Assembly: GCA_947178155.1 (NCBI GenBank)
Contig: CAMWXG010000006.1
Coordinates: 1-39,509 of the forward strand
Direction: 5' to 3'
Length of the DNA stretch: 39,509 nt
Source of the DNA: an uncultured Lachnoclostridium sp.
GTDB taxonomy: Bacteria; Bacillota; Clostridia; Lachnospirales; Lachnospiraceae
Shown: piece after piece, positions 26,167 to 35,945 of the stretch
Position numbering within the stretch: position 1 is the stretch's first letter
How the letters are laid out: each line of letters opens with the position of its first letter
The notes under the pieces: model-generated
Databases searched by the model: none
Seen by the model: the letters and a program-made list of their open reading frames with translations, nothing else
What the model was told of the DNA's origin: nothing
Program-made: the position numbers and the translations under genes

Positions 26167-28032
26167 ATGGCTGATACATTATATTCAGAGGAGGAGTTAT
26201 TTGAGCTTGGCAGGAAGAATTATGGCAAGCTTGTTTTATATTGTACACGACTTGAGGAAAATGGTTTTTGGGAGCAGGCAGAGAATGTAATGAAGAAGTC
26301 AAGTACAGAAGTACTTGATTTGTATGTACAATCTGTGCTTATGAATCTAGCTGTGCATTGTGGTGAGATTTTAGACAGTCAGCGTGAATTTATGCGTGTA
26401 ATTACTTTAAGCAATCCGCTTGGCATACCTACAGAGGGCAGGATACAAAGAGTAGTATATAATGACAGCAGAAGACTCTATGAGCTTCCGCCAATACTTT
26501 TACAGCTCTGTGGTCTTTATGATAAGCAGAGCAAGGCAGATATGACAGAATATTTTCTTGATGCATTTCTAAATATACTTCTATGTATGGCGTATTTAGA
26601 TACAGGTAAAGATGAGAAAGTAAGTGGATTTATACAAAAATATTATGAAAAAATCAGCAATTTTATTATTGATAGAGATGCAAAGACACTTGCTGAATAT
26701 ATTACAAGAAAGCTTTCTTCAAAAGATATAAAGTGTGATGCAGAATATATTATAAAAGGTAATGTGAAAGTAACAATAACTGCACCAGCACATAAAGTTG
26801 AAACGGATGAAAATAAGGCTAAAAAAATTGAACCAGATGAAATAAAAAATAATAAAACTGCCAAGAAGGGCAGAAGAAAAAACACAAATAAGAATATAAA
26901 TAAAGATACAGCTAAGAAGCAGACAGCAGAGTTTAATAAGGCAGCAGGATTTGCAGAAAAGCAGCAGAAGAAAGCAAAGTCTGAACAGGCCATGGCAGCA
27001 GAAAAAATTAGGAGGCAAGAGCAGGAGAAAAAAGAAGCAGAACAAAGAGAGAAAGAGGAATTAGAAAAGAAAGAAGCAGCAAGGAAAGAGGCAGAGAGAA
27101 AAGAAAAACAGCGAGCAGAGTTTTTTAAAAGGGTTCAGGAAAATGAGGAGCGTATTGCAAGGGAACAATTTCTTGTTGTAAAGGAGCGCATAAAAGAGCG
27201 TGAAAGAGTAGCAAAGGAAGAACATGAAAGACGCATTAAAGCAATTATGGACGAGCTTAATTCTCTTGTAGGATTGTCAGATGTAAAGAAAGAGATACAA
27301 TCTCTTACAAATCTTATAAAGATAAGAAAGCTAAGGGAAAGTATGAATATGCCAGTAATGGACATGTCGTATCATATGGTATTTACAGGAAGTCCGGGAA
27401 CTGGAAAGACTACAGTTGCACGACTTGTAGGTAAGGTATATAAAGAGCTTGGAATACTTACAGATGGTAAGATGATAGAAACTGACCGTTCAGGACTGGT
27501 GGCAGGATATGTTGGACAGACTGCCATAAAAGTACATGATGTAATTGAACAGGCAATAGGTGGTGTGCTTTTTATTGATGAAGCATATTCGCTTGTAAAT
27601 CCTGATGTTCCTAATGATTTTGGCATGGAGGCAGTTGATGCTCTTGTAAAGCTTATGGAAGACCACAGAGATAATCTCGTTATTATAGTTGCAGGATATA
27701 CAGAGGAGATGAAAACATTTCTAAAGAGCAATACAGGACTTATTTCAAGATTTAATAAGTTTATAAGTTTTCCGGATTATACCAACAATGAACTGCTTGA
27801 AATTATGGATGTAATGGCACAAAATGCAGGTCTTACAATAGAGGATGCTGCAAAGGACAAGATTTTAGCGCAGCTTGAAGGTATGAAGGAAGAAGAATGG
27901 GAAGACTTTGGCAATGCCAGAGGAATAAGGAATATGTTTGAAAAAATTATTATGAAACAGGCAGACAGGCTTGTAATGATTGAGGAGCCAGAAAAAGAGC
28001 AGCTTATGACAATTATTGCAGACGATATTTGA
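26167..28032 (+). CDS. CbxX/CfxQ-type AAA+ ATPase with N-terminal helical domain and coiled coil
   Basis: The 621-residue protein has an N-terminal helical region (about 1-200) without clear homology, a Lys/Glu-rich region (about 210-350) with long coiled-coil character (EEKKEAEQREKEELEKKEAA type), and a C-terminal AAA+ domain. That has Walker A GSPGTGKTT (about 408), Walker B VLFIDEAYS (D471) and arginine-finger region SRFNKF. This CbxX/SpoVK class remodels protein complexes, for example Rubisco activase CbbX and ESX-secretion EccA. The partner here is unknown. ATG 26167 is chosen for AGGGAG upstream; the track adds 14 codons. It stands alone between recG and rsmD. Confidence 0.88.
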   Translation: MADTLYSEEELFELGRKNYGKLVLYCTRLEENGFWEQAENVMKKSSTEVLDLYVQSVLMNLAVHCGEILDSQREFMRVITLSNPLGIPTEGRIQRVVYNDSRRLYELPPILLQLCGLYDKQSKADMTEYFLDAFLNILLCMAYLDTGKDEKVSGFIQKYYEKISNFIIDRDAKTLAEYITRKLSSKDIKCDAEYIIKGNVKVTITAPAHKVETDENKAKKIEPDEIKNNKTAKKGRRKNTNKNINKDTAKKQTAEFNKAAGFAEKQQKKAKSEQAMAAEKIRRQEQEKKEAEQREKEELEKKEAARKEAERKEKQRAEFFKRVQENEERIAREQFLVVKERIKERERVAKEEHERRIKAIMDELNSLVGLSDVKKEIQSLTNLIKIRKLRESMNMPVMDMSYHMVFTGSPGTGKTTVARLVGKVYKELGILTDGKMIETDRSGLVAGYVGQTAIKVHDVIEQAIGGVLFIDEAYSLVNPDVPNDFGMEAVDALVKLMEDHRDNLVIIVAGYTEEMKTFLKSNTGLISRFNKFISFPDYTNNELLEIMDVMAQNAGLTIEDAAKDKILAQLEGMKEEEWEDFGNARGIRNMFEKIIMKQADRLVMIEEPEKEQLMTIIADDI

Positions 28033-28057
28033 CCGTTGTGAGATAATATGGTAGAAT
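28029..28057 (+). promoter_or_regulatory. Promoter of the rsmD operon
   Basis: TTGACC (28029-28034) and TAGAAT (28052-28057) are 17 nt apart, with TGG before the -10. The -35 overlaps the stop codon of the AAA+ gene. Confidence 0.65.
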
Positions 28058-28089
28058 GAAAAGAATAGAAGTATTTAATGAGGTGTATA

Positions 28090-28644
28090 ATGAGAGTTAT
28101 AGCAGGCAAAGCTAAAGGAAGGAAACTTATTACGCCACAGGGAGAGCATACAAGACCTACTTCTGACAGAATTAAAGAAACACTGTTTAATATTATACAA
28201 TCAGATGTATATGACAGCAGATTTCTTGATTTATTCAGTGGAAGCGGAGGCATTGCAATAGAGGCATTGAGCAGGGGGGCAAAAGAGGCTGTACTTGTTG
28301 ACAATAATAGAGAAGCAGCAGCATGTATAAGGGAAAATATTAAGAAGACAAATTTCTCTGATATTGCTAAGTTTATACAGTCAGATGTAAAAATGGCAAT
28401 AAAAAGACTGAGCGTTTCTGGCAGTGGTACATTTGATATAATATTTATGGACCCGCCATATAATAAGGAAATTGAGCGGGAAATAATAGAGATTTTAATA
28501 GATTCTTTGCTTGTAAAGGAAGGAACTCTTATTATTGCAGAAACTTCTATTGATACTGATATATCTTATATATATAATTTATCATGTAAAGAAACAAGGG
28601 TAAAAGAGTATAAGACAAATAGGCATGTATTTTTAAAAATATAG
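28090..28644 (+). CDS. rsmD: 16S rRNA (guanine966-N2)-methyltransferase RsmD
   Basis: RsmD methylates G966 of 16S rRNA with S-adenosylmethionine. The 184-residue protein has the N-terminal signature MRVIAGKAKGRKL, the SAM-binding region FLDLFSGSGGIAIEALSRGA, and the catalytic DPPYN (D121). GAGGTG lies close upstream of ATG 28090; the track's four extra codons are unlikely. coaD follows after 21 nt, the usual Firmicutes pair. Confidence 0.95.
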   Translation: MRVIAGKAKGRKLITPQGEHTRPTSDRIKETLFNIIQSDVYDSRFLDLFSGSGGIAIEALSRGAKEAVLVDNNREAAACIRENIKKTNFSDIAKFIQSDVKMAIKRLSVSGSGTFDIIFMDPPYNKEIEREIIEILIDSLLVKEGTLIIAETSIDTDISYIYNLSCKETRVKEYKTNRHVFLKI

Positions 28645-28665
28645 GGTACTTTTAGGTGTGATATT

Positions 28666-29145
28666 ATGAAAACAGCAGTTTTTCCCGGAAGTTTTGATCC
28701 TGTTACAATAGGTCATATGGATTTGATAAAAAGGGCAGCAGTAATTGCTGACAGGCTTATAATAGGTGTTCTTGTAAACAGCAGCAAGACACCACTGTGT
28801 TCTGTAGATGAAAGAGTTGATATGCTTAAAAAGCTTACTGATAATATAAATAATGTTGAGGTTATGTCATTTGATGGTTTGTTAGTTGATTTTGTAGATA
28901 AGACAGGAGCGCAGATGGTTATAAGAGGCATCAGGAGTTCAGCAGATTTTGAATATGAACTGCCTCTTGCGCAGGCAAATTATAAACTTAATTGTAGTGC
29001 AGATACGGTTTTTTTAGCAACACTGCCAGAGTATTCATATATAAGCTCAAGTGCAGTTAAGGAATTGATACGTTATAAAGGGGATATAAAAGACATAGTG
29101 CCAGATGTTGTCTATCAGTTCTTAAATGCAAGATTTTATTTATAA
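28666..29145 (+). CDS. coaD: Phosphopantetheine adenylyltransferase
   Basis: CoaD transfers AMP to 4'-phosphopantetheine in coenzyme A biosynthesis. The 159-residue protein is a standard bacterial CoaD: PGSFDPVTIGHMDLIKRA with the TIGH nucleotide-binding motif, RGIRSSADFEYELPLAQAN, and YSYISSSAVKEL. All expected landmarks are present. It lies in the rsmD transcript, and the coiled-coil gene follows shortly. Confidence 0.97.
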   Translation: MKTAVFPGSFDPVTIGHMDLIKRAAVIADRLIIGVLVNSSKTPLCSVDERVDMLKKLTDNINNVEVMSFDGLLVDFVDKTGAQMVIRGIRSSADFEYELPLAQANYKLNCSADTVFLATLPEYSYISSSAVKELIRYKGDIKDIVPDVVYQFLNARFYL

Positions 29146-29188
29146 CAATAGAGGATAATATATTTGTATGACAGATAGGAGAGTACAT

Positions 29189-29821
29189 ATGCAGGATAGT
29201 GGTATGCAGGTTAGTAGAATTGAGCAGAAAATTGAAGATATTTATGCATTTGTAGAGAGCTGTAAGATGCAGCCTTTGTCAACGACTAAAGTAGTAGTTC
29301 CTAAGAATGAATTATATGATTTGCTGGATGATTTGCGCAGAGACATGCCTGAGGAAATCAGGCGTTATCAAAAAATACTAAGTCAAAGGGATGCAATACT
29401 TGAAGATGCAGAAAATAAGGCCAATACAATTCTTCTTGACGCAAGAGAACAATACAAAGGTATGGTTGAAGAGCACAGTATAATGCAGCAGGCATCACAG
29501 CAGGCCGCGCTTATGGTGCAGCAGGCTAAGGAGCAGGCAGAAGAGATTATTGCATCAGCACAAAGACAGGCATTGGAGATAGGAAACAGCGCTATTGAAT
29601 ATACTAATGAAATGCTTACTATGGCTGAAAAGGTTATTACAGATGCAGGAGAAAGTGTAATTAACAATTCTAATGCTTTAGCAACAGCTCTTAGCGGGCA
29701 TCTTGATATAATAAGAAAAAATAAGGCAGAACTCATTCCAACAGGAGCCACAGATGTGACAGCGCAGGAATATGAACCACAGGATAATCCTGAGGTAGAA
29801 GTGCCTAAAGATATTCAATAG
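29189..29821 (+). CDS. Coiled-coil protein of unknown function
   Basis: The product (210 residues) is almost entirely alpha-helical, with a long Glu/Gln/Ala-rich heptad-like stretch (about 60-170, e.g. QQAALMVQQAKEQAEEI). Such proteins between coaD and zapA are sometimes annotated as V-type ATPase subunit H-like or DivIVA-like, but no diagnostic motif is clear. The start is ambiguous: ATG 29189 has AGGAGAG at a good distance, while the track's ATG 29168 has only a distant AGAGG. Co-transcription with zapA, 12 nt downstream, suggests a link to cell division; that is inference. Confidence 0.78.
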   Translation: MQDSGMQVSRIEQKIEDIYAFVESCKMQPLSTTKVVVPKNELYDLLDDLRRDMPEEIRRYQKILSQRDAILEDAENKANTILLDAREQYKGMVEEHSIMQQASQQAALMVQQAKEQAEEIIASAQRQALEIGNSAIEYTNEMLTMAEKVITDAGESVINNSNALATALSGHLDIIRKNKAELIPTGATDVTAQEYEPQDNPEVEVPKDIQ

Positions 29822-29832
29822 GAGGCCGGATT

Positions 29833-30252
29833 ATGAATACGAAAAACGATGTTGAAGTTATTATAAATGGAAAGCAGTATACATTAAGCGGATATGAAAG
29901 CAATGAATATATGCAGAAAATAGCTTCACATATCAATGATAAATTTGTCCGGTTTAGGGAACAGGAAGGCTATAATAAACTTGATGCGGATATGAAAGGT
30001 ATACTTCTTGCTATAAACTTGTGTGATGATTACTATAAAGCAAGGAAGACTGCAGATGATCTGCGTGCTGAAAATGAAGACATGGAAAAAGAAATATTTA
30101 ATATGAAGCATGATATTATATCAATGAAAGCTGAGATTGAGGCACTTGAGTCTAAGCTTGCAACACTGGCAAAGCAGAAAGAAGAGGCAGACCATAAGAT
30201 TATACGTCTTGAAACAGAGCTTGGTAAAAGCAATGAAGAGTATTTTGTATAA
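29833..30252 (+). CDS. zapA: Cell division protein ZapA
   Basis: ZapA binds FtsZ and bundles its protofilaments at the division ring. The 139-residue protein has the ZapA N-terminal domain (VEVIINGKQYTLSGYESNEYMQKIASHINDKF) and a helical C-terminal coiled coil (ENEDMEKEIFNMKHDI...) that is longer than usual for about 100-residue ZapA. TAGGAGG precedes the ATG. A hairpin terminator follows the stop. Confidence 0.92.
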   Translation: MNTKNDVEVIINGKQYTLSGYESNEYMQKIASHINDKFVRFREQEGYNKLDADMKGILLAINLCDDYYKARKTADDLRAENEDMEKEIFNMKHDIISMKAEIEALESKLATLAKQKEEADHKIIRLETELGKSNEEYFV

Positions 30253-30305
30253 GTAAAGTATGGAAGCTGAATTGTAACTTAAGTATTAATAAAAGGCATT
30301 ATAAG

Positions 30306-30332
30306 GCGTAGCGTGGTGGCGTTACGCTTTTT
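30306..30332 (+). terminator. Terminator after zapA
   Basis: GCGTAGCG and CGTTACGC form an 8-bp stem with one G-T pair and a TGGTGG loop, followed by TTTTT. It leaves only 25 nt before the next start codon, so the U32 gene must rely on read-through or on a promoter overlapping this region that I cannot place. Confidence 0.75.
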
Positions 30333-30357
30333 ACGCATTTTGCGGGAGGTATATGTT

Positions 30358-32817
30358 TTGAACAAAATTTTTAAGGGGTATCCGGAGGTGCTTTCACCTG
30401 CTGGTTCAGTGGAAAGTCTTCATGCAGCGGTAAATGCCGGATGTGACGCCGTTTATATAGGAGGCGGCAGGTTTGGAGCGAGAGCATATGCTGACAATCC
30501 TGAGTATGATAAGCTTATTGAGGCAATTAATTTTTGTCATATGCATGGTGTAAGAGTTTACATGACTGTCAATACTCTGCTTAAGGATAATGAAATAGAG
30601 CAGGAATTATATAATTATATTAGTCCATATTATGAAGCTGGCATTGATGCTGTGATTGTTCAAGATACAGGTGTAATGAAGAAAATGCATGAATGGTTTC
30701 CAGACCTAAATCTTCATGCCAGTACGCAAATGACATTGACTATGGGCAAAAGTACACAGGTTCTTGAAAAATATGGTATTACAAGGATTGTACCTGCAAG
30801 AGAGCTTACACTTGAAGAACTTAAGCAGATGAGAATGGATACCAATGCAGAGATTGAGGTATTTGTGCATGGAGCATTGTGTTACTGCTATTCAGGACAG
30901 TGTCTTTTTAGCAGTATGTCAGGAAATAGAAGCGGCAATAGGGGAAGATGTGCTCAGCCATGTCGTCTGCCATATATGTATAAACAGCAGGGGAATTTAA
31001 ATGAAAGTTATATTTTAAGTCTTAAAGAGCTGTGCAATCTATTTTATATTGGGGAGCTTGCTGACGCGGGAATCTCATCCTTTAAGATAGAGGGGCGTAT
31101 GAAAAGACCTGAATATACAGCATTTGTAACTTCTATTTATAGAAAATATACAGATTTATATATAAAATATGGCAAGGAAGGATATTATTCATATATTGCA
31201 GATAATAGAAGTGAATTTGAGGCAGATATAGAAGCTATGGCAGAGCTTTATAATAGAGAAGGCTTTACGTCTGGTTATCTTAAAAACGATTTGGATAACA
31301 TGCTTTCCTCAATACGTCCAAAGCATGGTGGGATATTAGTTGGAAAGGTTTTATCAGTTGGAAATGGTTCATTAAAATATAAACTTTTGAAAGATGTAAG
31401 TGCACAAGATGTCGTAGAATTTCGGGATATATACATGAAGCCGGAATATGAATATACACTTGGTATTGATATAAAAAAGGGTGAAACAGTTAATGCTAAG
31501 TATAAGAAGGGAAGTATAATTCATAAAGGTGATGAGGTATATCGAACCAAAAATGCTGCACTTATAGAGGAAATAAGAAAAAAATATATTGCAGAGGATA
31601 AGAAAATCCTTATAGAGGGTGAATTTAGCGCGGTATGTGGTGAAAAAGCAACGCTTAGTGTCTGGTATAGTGCAGACAATATCAGATTAAATTTTGATAG
31701 TAAATTAAAAGTAACAGCATATGGTGATATATGTGAAAGAGCAGATAAACGTCCTGTTGATGAAAAGTCTGTTTTAAAAAGCATTTCACAGACAGGCGGC
31801 ACTGATTTTGTATTTAAAAATCTTGATATTAATATAGAAGGCAATATTTTTCTTCCTGTAAGTATGCTTAAAAATATGCGTCGTACTGCGCTTGATATGC
31901 TTAGAGAAAAAATACTTAATATATATAGAAGAAAACAAGTCGGTGCTAAAAGCAGTATAAACATTGACAGATTATCAGCTTTAGATGACCATAGAATAAG
32001 TACAGATGTAGTATATAAAGCGGGTATTATGACTATGCAGCAGTTAAGTGCAGTGGTTAAATGTGACAGGATTAGCGAAATATATATAAAAACTGAACTT
32101 ATGGATGATGATGAAATTAAGCTGGCATATCGGCTTGTTAAAGATAGTGGCAGGAAATGCTGTATTGTACTGCCTCATATATTTAGAAAGAAACAATGGG
32201 ACAATTATGAAGCAATGGCATCTGATAATGAAAGTATGCTTAATTTGAAATGGGACAGATATATTATAAGGAATTTTGAAGAATATGCGTTTTTATGTAA
32301 TGTCTTAAAAAAATCAAAGGATAATATAGTTACTGATTCAGGAATGTATATTATGAATAGAAGCGCTTATGATTTTTGGAAAGATGAGCAGGTTAAAAGG
32401 CATACAATACCATTTGAACTTACGGCTTCAGAGATTAAGTGTTTGGCGGCATATGAGGGAATGGAGGCTGTGTTATACAGTTTAGTCCCGCTTATGGTAT
32501 CTGCACAGTGTATAAAGCGGCATTTTTCAGACTGTAACAGTAATGATTGTAAAATTAGTACAAAAAGTAAGACTTTATTTTCAGATAATAAGGATAATAA
32601 GTTTATTGCAGTCAATTATTGTAAATACTGTTATAATACAATTTATCATAGTGAGCCATTATATTTGGCAGAGTTTGAAAATGAAATGTATGATATGGGG
32701 ATAAGGGAATTTCGTTATGATTTTACTGTAGAAGATAAAGAAGATACAACAGATGTCCTTTTTGGCAGGTGCAGCAAAAAGACGAGGAAAGGACACTATT
32801 TACATGAAATATTGTAA
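30358..32817 (+). CDS. U32 peptidase-family protein (RlhA-like)
   Basis: The 819-residue protein has an N-terminal U32 domain (EVLSPAGSVESLHAAVNAGCDAVYIGG; VFVHGALCYCYSGQCLFSS, with the cysteine cluster CAQPCRLPY) and a long C-terminal region resembling DUF3656. The layout fits RlhA (YdcP), needed for 5-hydroxycytidine in 23S rRNA, rather than a true protease; the function here is inferred from family. The cysteines could bind an iron-sulfur cluster. The track start lies inside the terminator stem, so I use TTG 30358, with GGGAGG 8 nt upstream. FtsW/RodA follows 11 nt later. Confidence 0.85.
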   Translation: MNKIFKGYPEVLSPAGSVESLHAAVNAGCDAVYIGGGRFGARAYADNPEYDKLIEAINFCHMHGVRVYMTVNTLLKDNEIEQELYNYISPYYEAGIDAVIVQDTGVMKKMHEWFPDLNLHASTQMTLTMGKSTQVLEKYGITRIVPARELTLEELKQMRMDTNAEIEVFVHGALCYCYSGQCLFSSMSGNRSGNRGRCAQPCRLPYMYKQQGNLNESYILSLKELCNLFYIGELADAGISSFKIEGRMKRPEYTAFVTSIYRKYTDLYIKYGKEGYYSYIADNRSEFEADIEAMAELYNREGFTSGYLKNDLDNMLSSIRPKHGGILVGKVLSVGNGSLKYKLLKDVSAQDVVEFRDIYMKPEYEYTLGIDIKKGETVNAKYKKGSIIHKGDEVYRTKNAALIEEIRKKYIAEDKKILIEGEFSAVCGEKATLSVWYSADNIRLNFDSKLKVTAYGDICERADKRPVDEKSVLKSISQTGGTDFVFKNLDINIEGNIFLPVSMLKNMRRTALDMLREKILNIYRRKQVGAKSSINIDRLSALDDHRISTDVVYKAGIMTMQQLSAVVKCDRISEIYIKTELMDDDEIKLAYRLVKDSGRKCCIVLPHIFRKKQWDNYEAMASDNESMLNLKWDRYIIRNFEEYAFLCNVLKKSKDNIVTDSGMYIMNRSAYDFWKDEQVKRHTIPFELTASEIKCLAAYEGMEAVLYSLVPLMVSAQCIKRHFSDCNSNDCKISTKSKTLFSDNKDNKFIAVNYCKYCYNTIYHSEPLYLAEFENEMYDMGIREFRYDFTVEDKEDTTDVLFGRCSKKTRKGHYLHEIL

Positions 32818-32828
32818 TGGAGGTTTAA

Positions 32829-34304
32829 ATGGACAAGCAGAAAGCAGCAGAAAAATTAATAAGTATATTTGGAGATATGAATATAATAGGAGTAGTTCAT
32901 TCTATTGCTGTAGAAATATCTAAATATATAATTATAATACTGTTTGCTGTCTATACATGGCATTGTTTTTCTGTATTTCTTAACAGCATCGAAAGTAAGG
33001 AAAAGATATACAGACGGCAGAAGAGTATTATGTATAGTATACATTTTATATGTTCACTTACATTATACTTAAACAGCCTTGATGTAAAAATAATTGTGTA
33101 TTATGTGATACAGCTTGCATTTCTTATTTTTGCAGGAAGAGCATATCCTTTTGTATATAAGGGAATGTCAAAAATGATACTTAATAATATGCTTATGCTT
33201 TTAACTATTGGTTTTATTATGATAGAAAGGCTTAATCAAAGTTATGTAATAAAGCAAATGATATTTGCTGGGGCAATATGCTTTGTTGGGCTGTTTATAC
33301 CTATTATTATAGAGAAATTTGCATATTTTGACAGGCTTGGTTTTTTATATGCCATTGTTGGCATACTAATGCTTGCATTAGTATTTGTAATAGGTCGGGA
33401 AAAATATGGTGCTAAAAACTGGATAATAATAGGTGGATTTGCAATGCAGCCCTCAGAGTTTGTAAAAATTGTATTTGTATTTTTTTCAGCAGCCCTTTTT
33501 GCAAAATCAACAAGATTTTTAAATGTGGTAAAAGTGACAATATTTGCGGCTGCTCATGTACTCATACTTGTAGCTGAGAAAGATTTGGGCGCTGCACTTA
33601 TATTTTATATAACATATTTATTTATACTATATGCAGCAAGTGGAAATTCTTTATATCTTGGAGCCGGTATTGGTGCAGGGGTAATAGCATCTGTTGCTGC
33701 TTACCAGATATTTACACATGTGCAGACAAGGGTAATTGCATGGCGGGATCCATGGAGTCATATAGATACGGCAGGATATCAGGTGGCGCACTCACTTTTT
33801 GCAATAGGTACAGGCGGCTGGTTTGGAATGGGGCTTGGAGAAGGAACACCTAAAGTAATCCCGGTTTCTGAGAGTGATTTTATATTTTCTGCAATATGTG
33901 AAGAGCTTGGAGCATTTTTTGGAATATGTTTGATTTTAGTTGAAATAAGCTGCTTTATTATGTTTATAAATATATCACTTAAGATGCAGCGCAGATTTTA
34001 TAAACTTACGGCATTTGGACTTAGTATAGAGTATATTTTTCAGGTGTTTTTAACTATAGGTGGGGTGACAAAATTCATACCATCTACAGGTGTTACACTT
34101 CCGCTTGTAAGCTATGGTGGAAGTTCCATAATAAGTACAGTGATTTTATTTAGTATTATTCAGGGCATGTATGTTATCAATGGTAATAAAGATATTTCGA
34201 GGAGTATTTCAAAAAATATGGTAAGTCCCAGAGAGGAGCAGTATGCAAAGGCTACAGACAGGAAGAGAAAAAATAATGAAGTTAAGCGCAGGCGAAGGGC
34301 ATGA
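32829..34304 (+). CDS. FtsW/RodA/SpoVE-family glycosyltransferase
   Basis: This SEDS-family membrane protein of 491 residues polymerises peptidoglycan glycan strands from lipid II. About ten hydrophobic segments are visible. The conserved regions are AMQPSEFVKIVFVFF, WRDPWSHIDTAGYQVAHSLFAIGTGGWFGMGLGEG, SDFIFSAICEELG and PLVSYGGSS. The C-terminus is basic (RRRRA). The adjacent overlapping PBP is its expected transpeptidase partner. A ribosome site GGAGG lies a few nt before the ATG. Whether it acts in division (FtsW), elongation (RodA) or sporulation (SpoVE) cannot be told from sequence. Confidence 0.93.
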   Translation: MDKQKAAEKLISIFGDMNIIGVVHSIAVEISKYIIIILFAVYTWHCFSVFLNSIESKEKIYRRQKSIMYSIHFICSLTLYLNSLDVKIIVYYVIQLAFLIFAGRAYPFVYKGMSKMILNNMLMLLTIGFIMIERLNQSYVIKQMIFAGAICFVGLFIPIIIEKFAYFDRLGFLYAIVGILMLALVFVIGREKYGAKNWIIIGGFAMQPSEFVKIVFVFFSAALFAKSTRFLNVVKVTIFAAAHVLILVAEKDLGAALIFYITYLFILYAASGNSLYLGAGIGAGVIASVAAYQIFTHVQTRVIAWRDPWSHIDTAGYQVAHSLFAIGTGGWFGMGLGEGTPKVIPVSESDFIFSAICEELGAFFGICLILVEISCFIMFINISLKMQRRFYKLTAFGLSIEYIFQVFLTIGGVTKFIPSTGVTLPLVSYGGSSIISTVILFSIIQGMYVINGNKDISRSISKNMVSPREEQYAKATDRKRKNNEVKRRRRA

Positions 34305-35769
34305 GACAGGTAAAGGGAGGCAGTCTGCAGTTCGCAGCAGGTTTAAGGCATCAGATGATTCTATACAAGGTAATAAACAGATACTTAAAGTTACGTATGC
34401 TGTTGTAATTATATTTCTCTGCATGGTAGGATACCTTGTCAATTTTATGGTAAGTGACAGTGAAGAGATTATTAATAATCCATATAATAAAAGAAGAGAT
34501 ATTCTTGCAGAAAAGGTGGTACGAGGAAATATTTATTCTGCGGATGGAAAGGTGCTTGCCAAGACAATTACAGGAGATGATGGTGAGGATAAGAGGGTGT
34601 ATCCTTATGATAATACTTTCTGTCATGTTATCGGACGTATTACTAATAGTATGACAGGGGTTGAAAGAGAGCAGTGTTATCCGCTTCTTACATCACATTC
34701 AAATCCGCTTAAGAAATTAGCTAATACATTTAAGGGAGATAAGAGTCAGGGAGATAACGTATATACAACGCTTGATGCAAATTTGCAGCAGATTGCTTAC
34801 AAGGCACTTGGAAACTATAAAGGGGCAGTAGTGGCACTAGAACCGGATACCGGAAAGATACTTGCAATGGTGTCAAAACCTGATTATAACCCCAATACTG
34901 TTGATAATGACTGGGACAGGCTTGTGGAGGATGAAGAAGATAACTCTGCCCTTTTAAACAGAGCAACACAGGGACTTTATCCACCGGGTTCTACATTTAA
35001 GGTTATGACTGCAATAGAATATATTCTGGAAAATCCTTCATCTTATAATAGTTATTCGTATAAGTGCAAAGGTTCTGATTCTTTTGAAGGAAATGTTATT
35101 AATTGTTATGGAAAAGAAAAGCATGGAGAGTTAAATTTAAGCAAATCACTGGCAAAATCATGTAATGCTTCATTTGCAGAAATAGGTATGGAGCTTAATG
35201 TAAATTCTTTTAAGAAGCTTTGTGAAAAGTTTATGTTTAATAAACAGCTTCCAGTTAAATTTGAATATAAGAAAAGCCGATTTGAACTTGATAAAAAGTC
35301 AGACGCAGGCGAGCTTGTCCAGACAGTTATAGGTCAGGGAAAGACAATGATAACTCCAATGCAGAATGCAATGATAGCTGCAACTATAGCAAATGGCGGA
35401 GAAATGATGATACCATATGTTGTAGACCACACTGAAAATTACGCAGGACAGACTGTAAAAAGCTATGATCCTGTGTCAAATGGTAAAATCATAGAAGAAG
35501 ATGTAGCTGCTGTTATAGAAAAATTTATGAAAGAGGTTATAAATGATGGAACAGGTGCATCACTTTCAACATTATCTTATAAGGTAGCAGGAAAGACAGG
35601 TTCGGCAGAATTTGATTCAGAGGGAACATCACATGCATGGTTTATAGGGTATGCGCCAGCTAAAAATCCAAAGATTGCAGTAAGTATAGTAGTAGAGGGT
35701 GCAGGAACAGGAAGCCAGTATGCAGTTCCTATAGCAAAAGAGATGTTTAGACAATATTTGGGAGAATAG
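34243..35769 (+). CDS. Class B penicillin-binding protein (transpeptidase)
   Basis: This transpeptidase cross-links peptidoglycan and partners the FtsW/RodA-type polymerase. One N-terminal membrane segment is present (VTYAVVIIFLCMVGYLV), then a dimerisation-type region and a transpeptidase domain with SxxK (STFK, S250), SxN (SCN, S306) and KTGS (K451), numbered from the ORF start. The 508-residue length is short for a class B enzyme, with a compact N-terminal part. The start is ambiguous: ATG 34243 follows AGAGGAG by 4-5 nt and overlaps the upstream gene by 62 nt, while ATG 34276 follows GGAAGAG at about 10 nt. Either way the two genes overlap, indicating translational coupling. Confidence 0.92.
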   Translation: MQRLQTGREKIMKLSAGEGHETGKGRQSAVRSRFKASDDSIQGNKQILKVTYAVVIIFLCMVGYLVNFMVSDSEEIINNPYNKRRDILAEKVVRGNIYSADGKVLAKTITGDDGEDKRVYPYDNTFCHVIGRITNSMTGVEREQCYPLLTSHSNPLKKLANTFKGDKSQGDNVYTTLDANLQQIAYKALGNYKGAVVALEPDTGKILAMVSKPDYNPNTVDNDWDRLVEDEEDNSALLNRATQGLYPPGSTFKVMTAIEYILENPSSYNSYSYKCKGSDSFEGNVINCYGKEKHGELNLSKSLAKSCNASFAEIGMELNVNSFKKLCEKFMFNKQLPVKFEYKKSRFELDKKSDAGELVQTVIGQGKTMITPMQNAMIAATIANGGEMMIPYVVDHTENYAGQTVKSYDPVSNGKIIEEDVAAVIEKFMKEVINDGTGASLSTLSYKVAGKTGSAEFDSEGTSHAWFIGYAPAKNPKIAVSIVVEGAGTGSQYAVPIAKEMFRQYLGE

Positions 35770-35879
35770 TGATGCAATTGCTATTATTCACAGCTCAGCC
35801 TGAAAAATACAATTTCTTATATTGCAAGCTTGCCTGCATATATGAGGTAATTGAATAATTTTTTATGTGAAACAATTAA

Positions 35880-35908
35880 TTGCATTTAATTCAAAAAAGA
35901 GGTATACT
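35880..35908 (+). promoter_or_regulatory. Promoter of the Nudix gene
   Basis: TTGCAT (35880-35885) and TATACT (35903-35908) are 17 nt apart. The leader would be about 30 nt. The track start at 35880 lies inside this promoter and is rejected. Confidence 0.7.
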
Positions 35909-35945
35909 ATTAACAATGTGTACACACTGTGCAGGAGGATTTGCA

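Noticed and set aside
26643-27045. Minus-strand ORFs inside the AAA+ gene
   Set aside because: Phe/Leu-rich shadows of Lys/Glu-rich coiled-coil codons.
30305-30327. Third copy of the palindromic core at the zapA terminator (AAGGCGTAGCGTGGTGG)
   Set aside because: It shares only AAGGCG and a hairpin shape; the GAGGAA and GACTGAC blocks are missing and a T-run follows, so it is an ordinary terminator.
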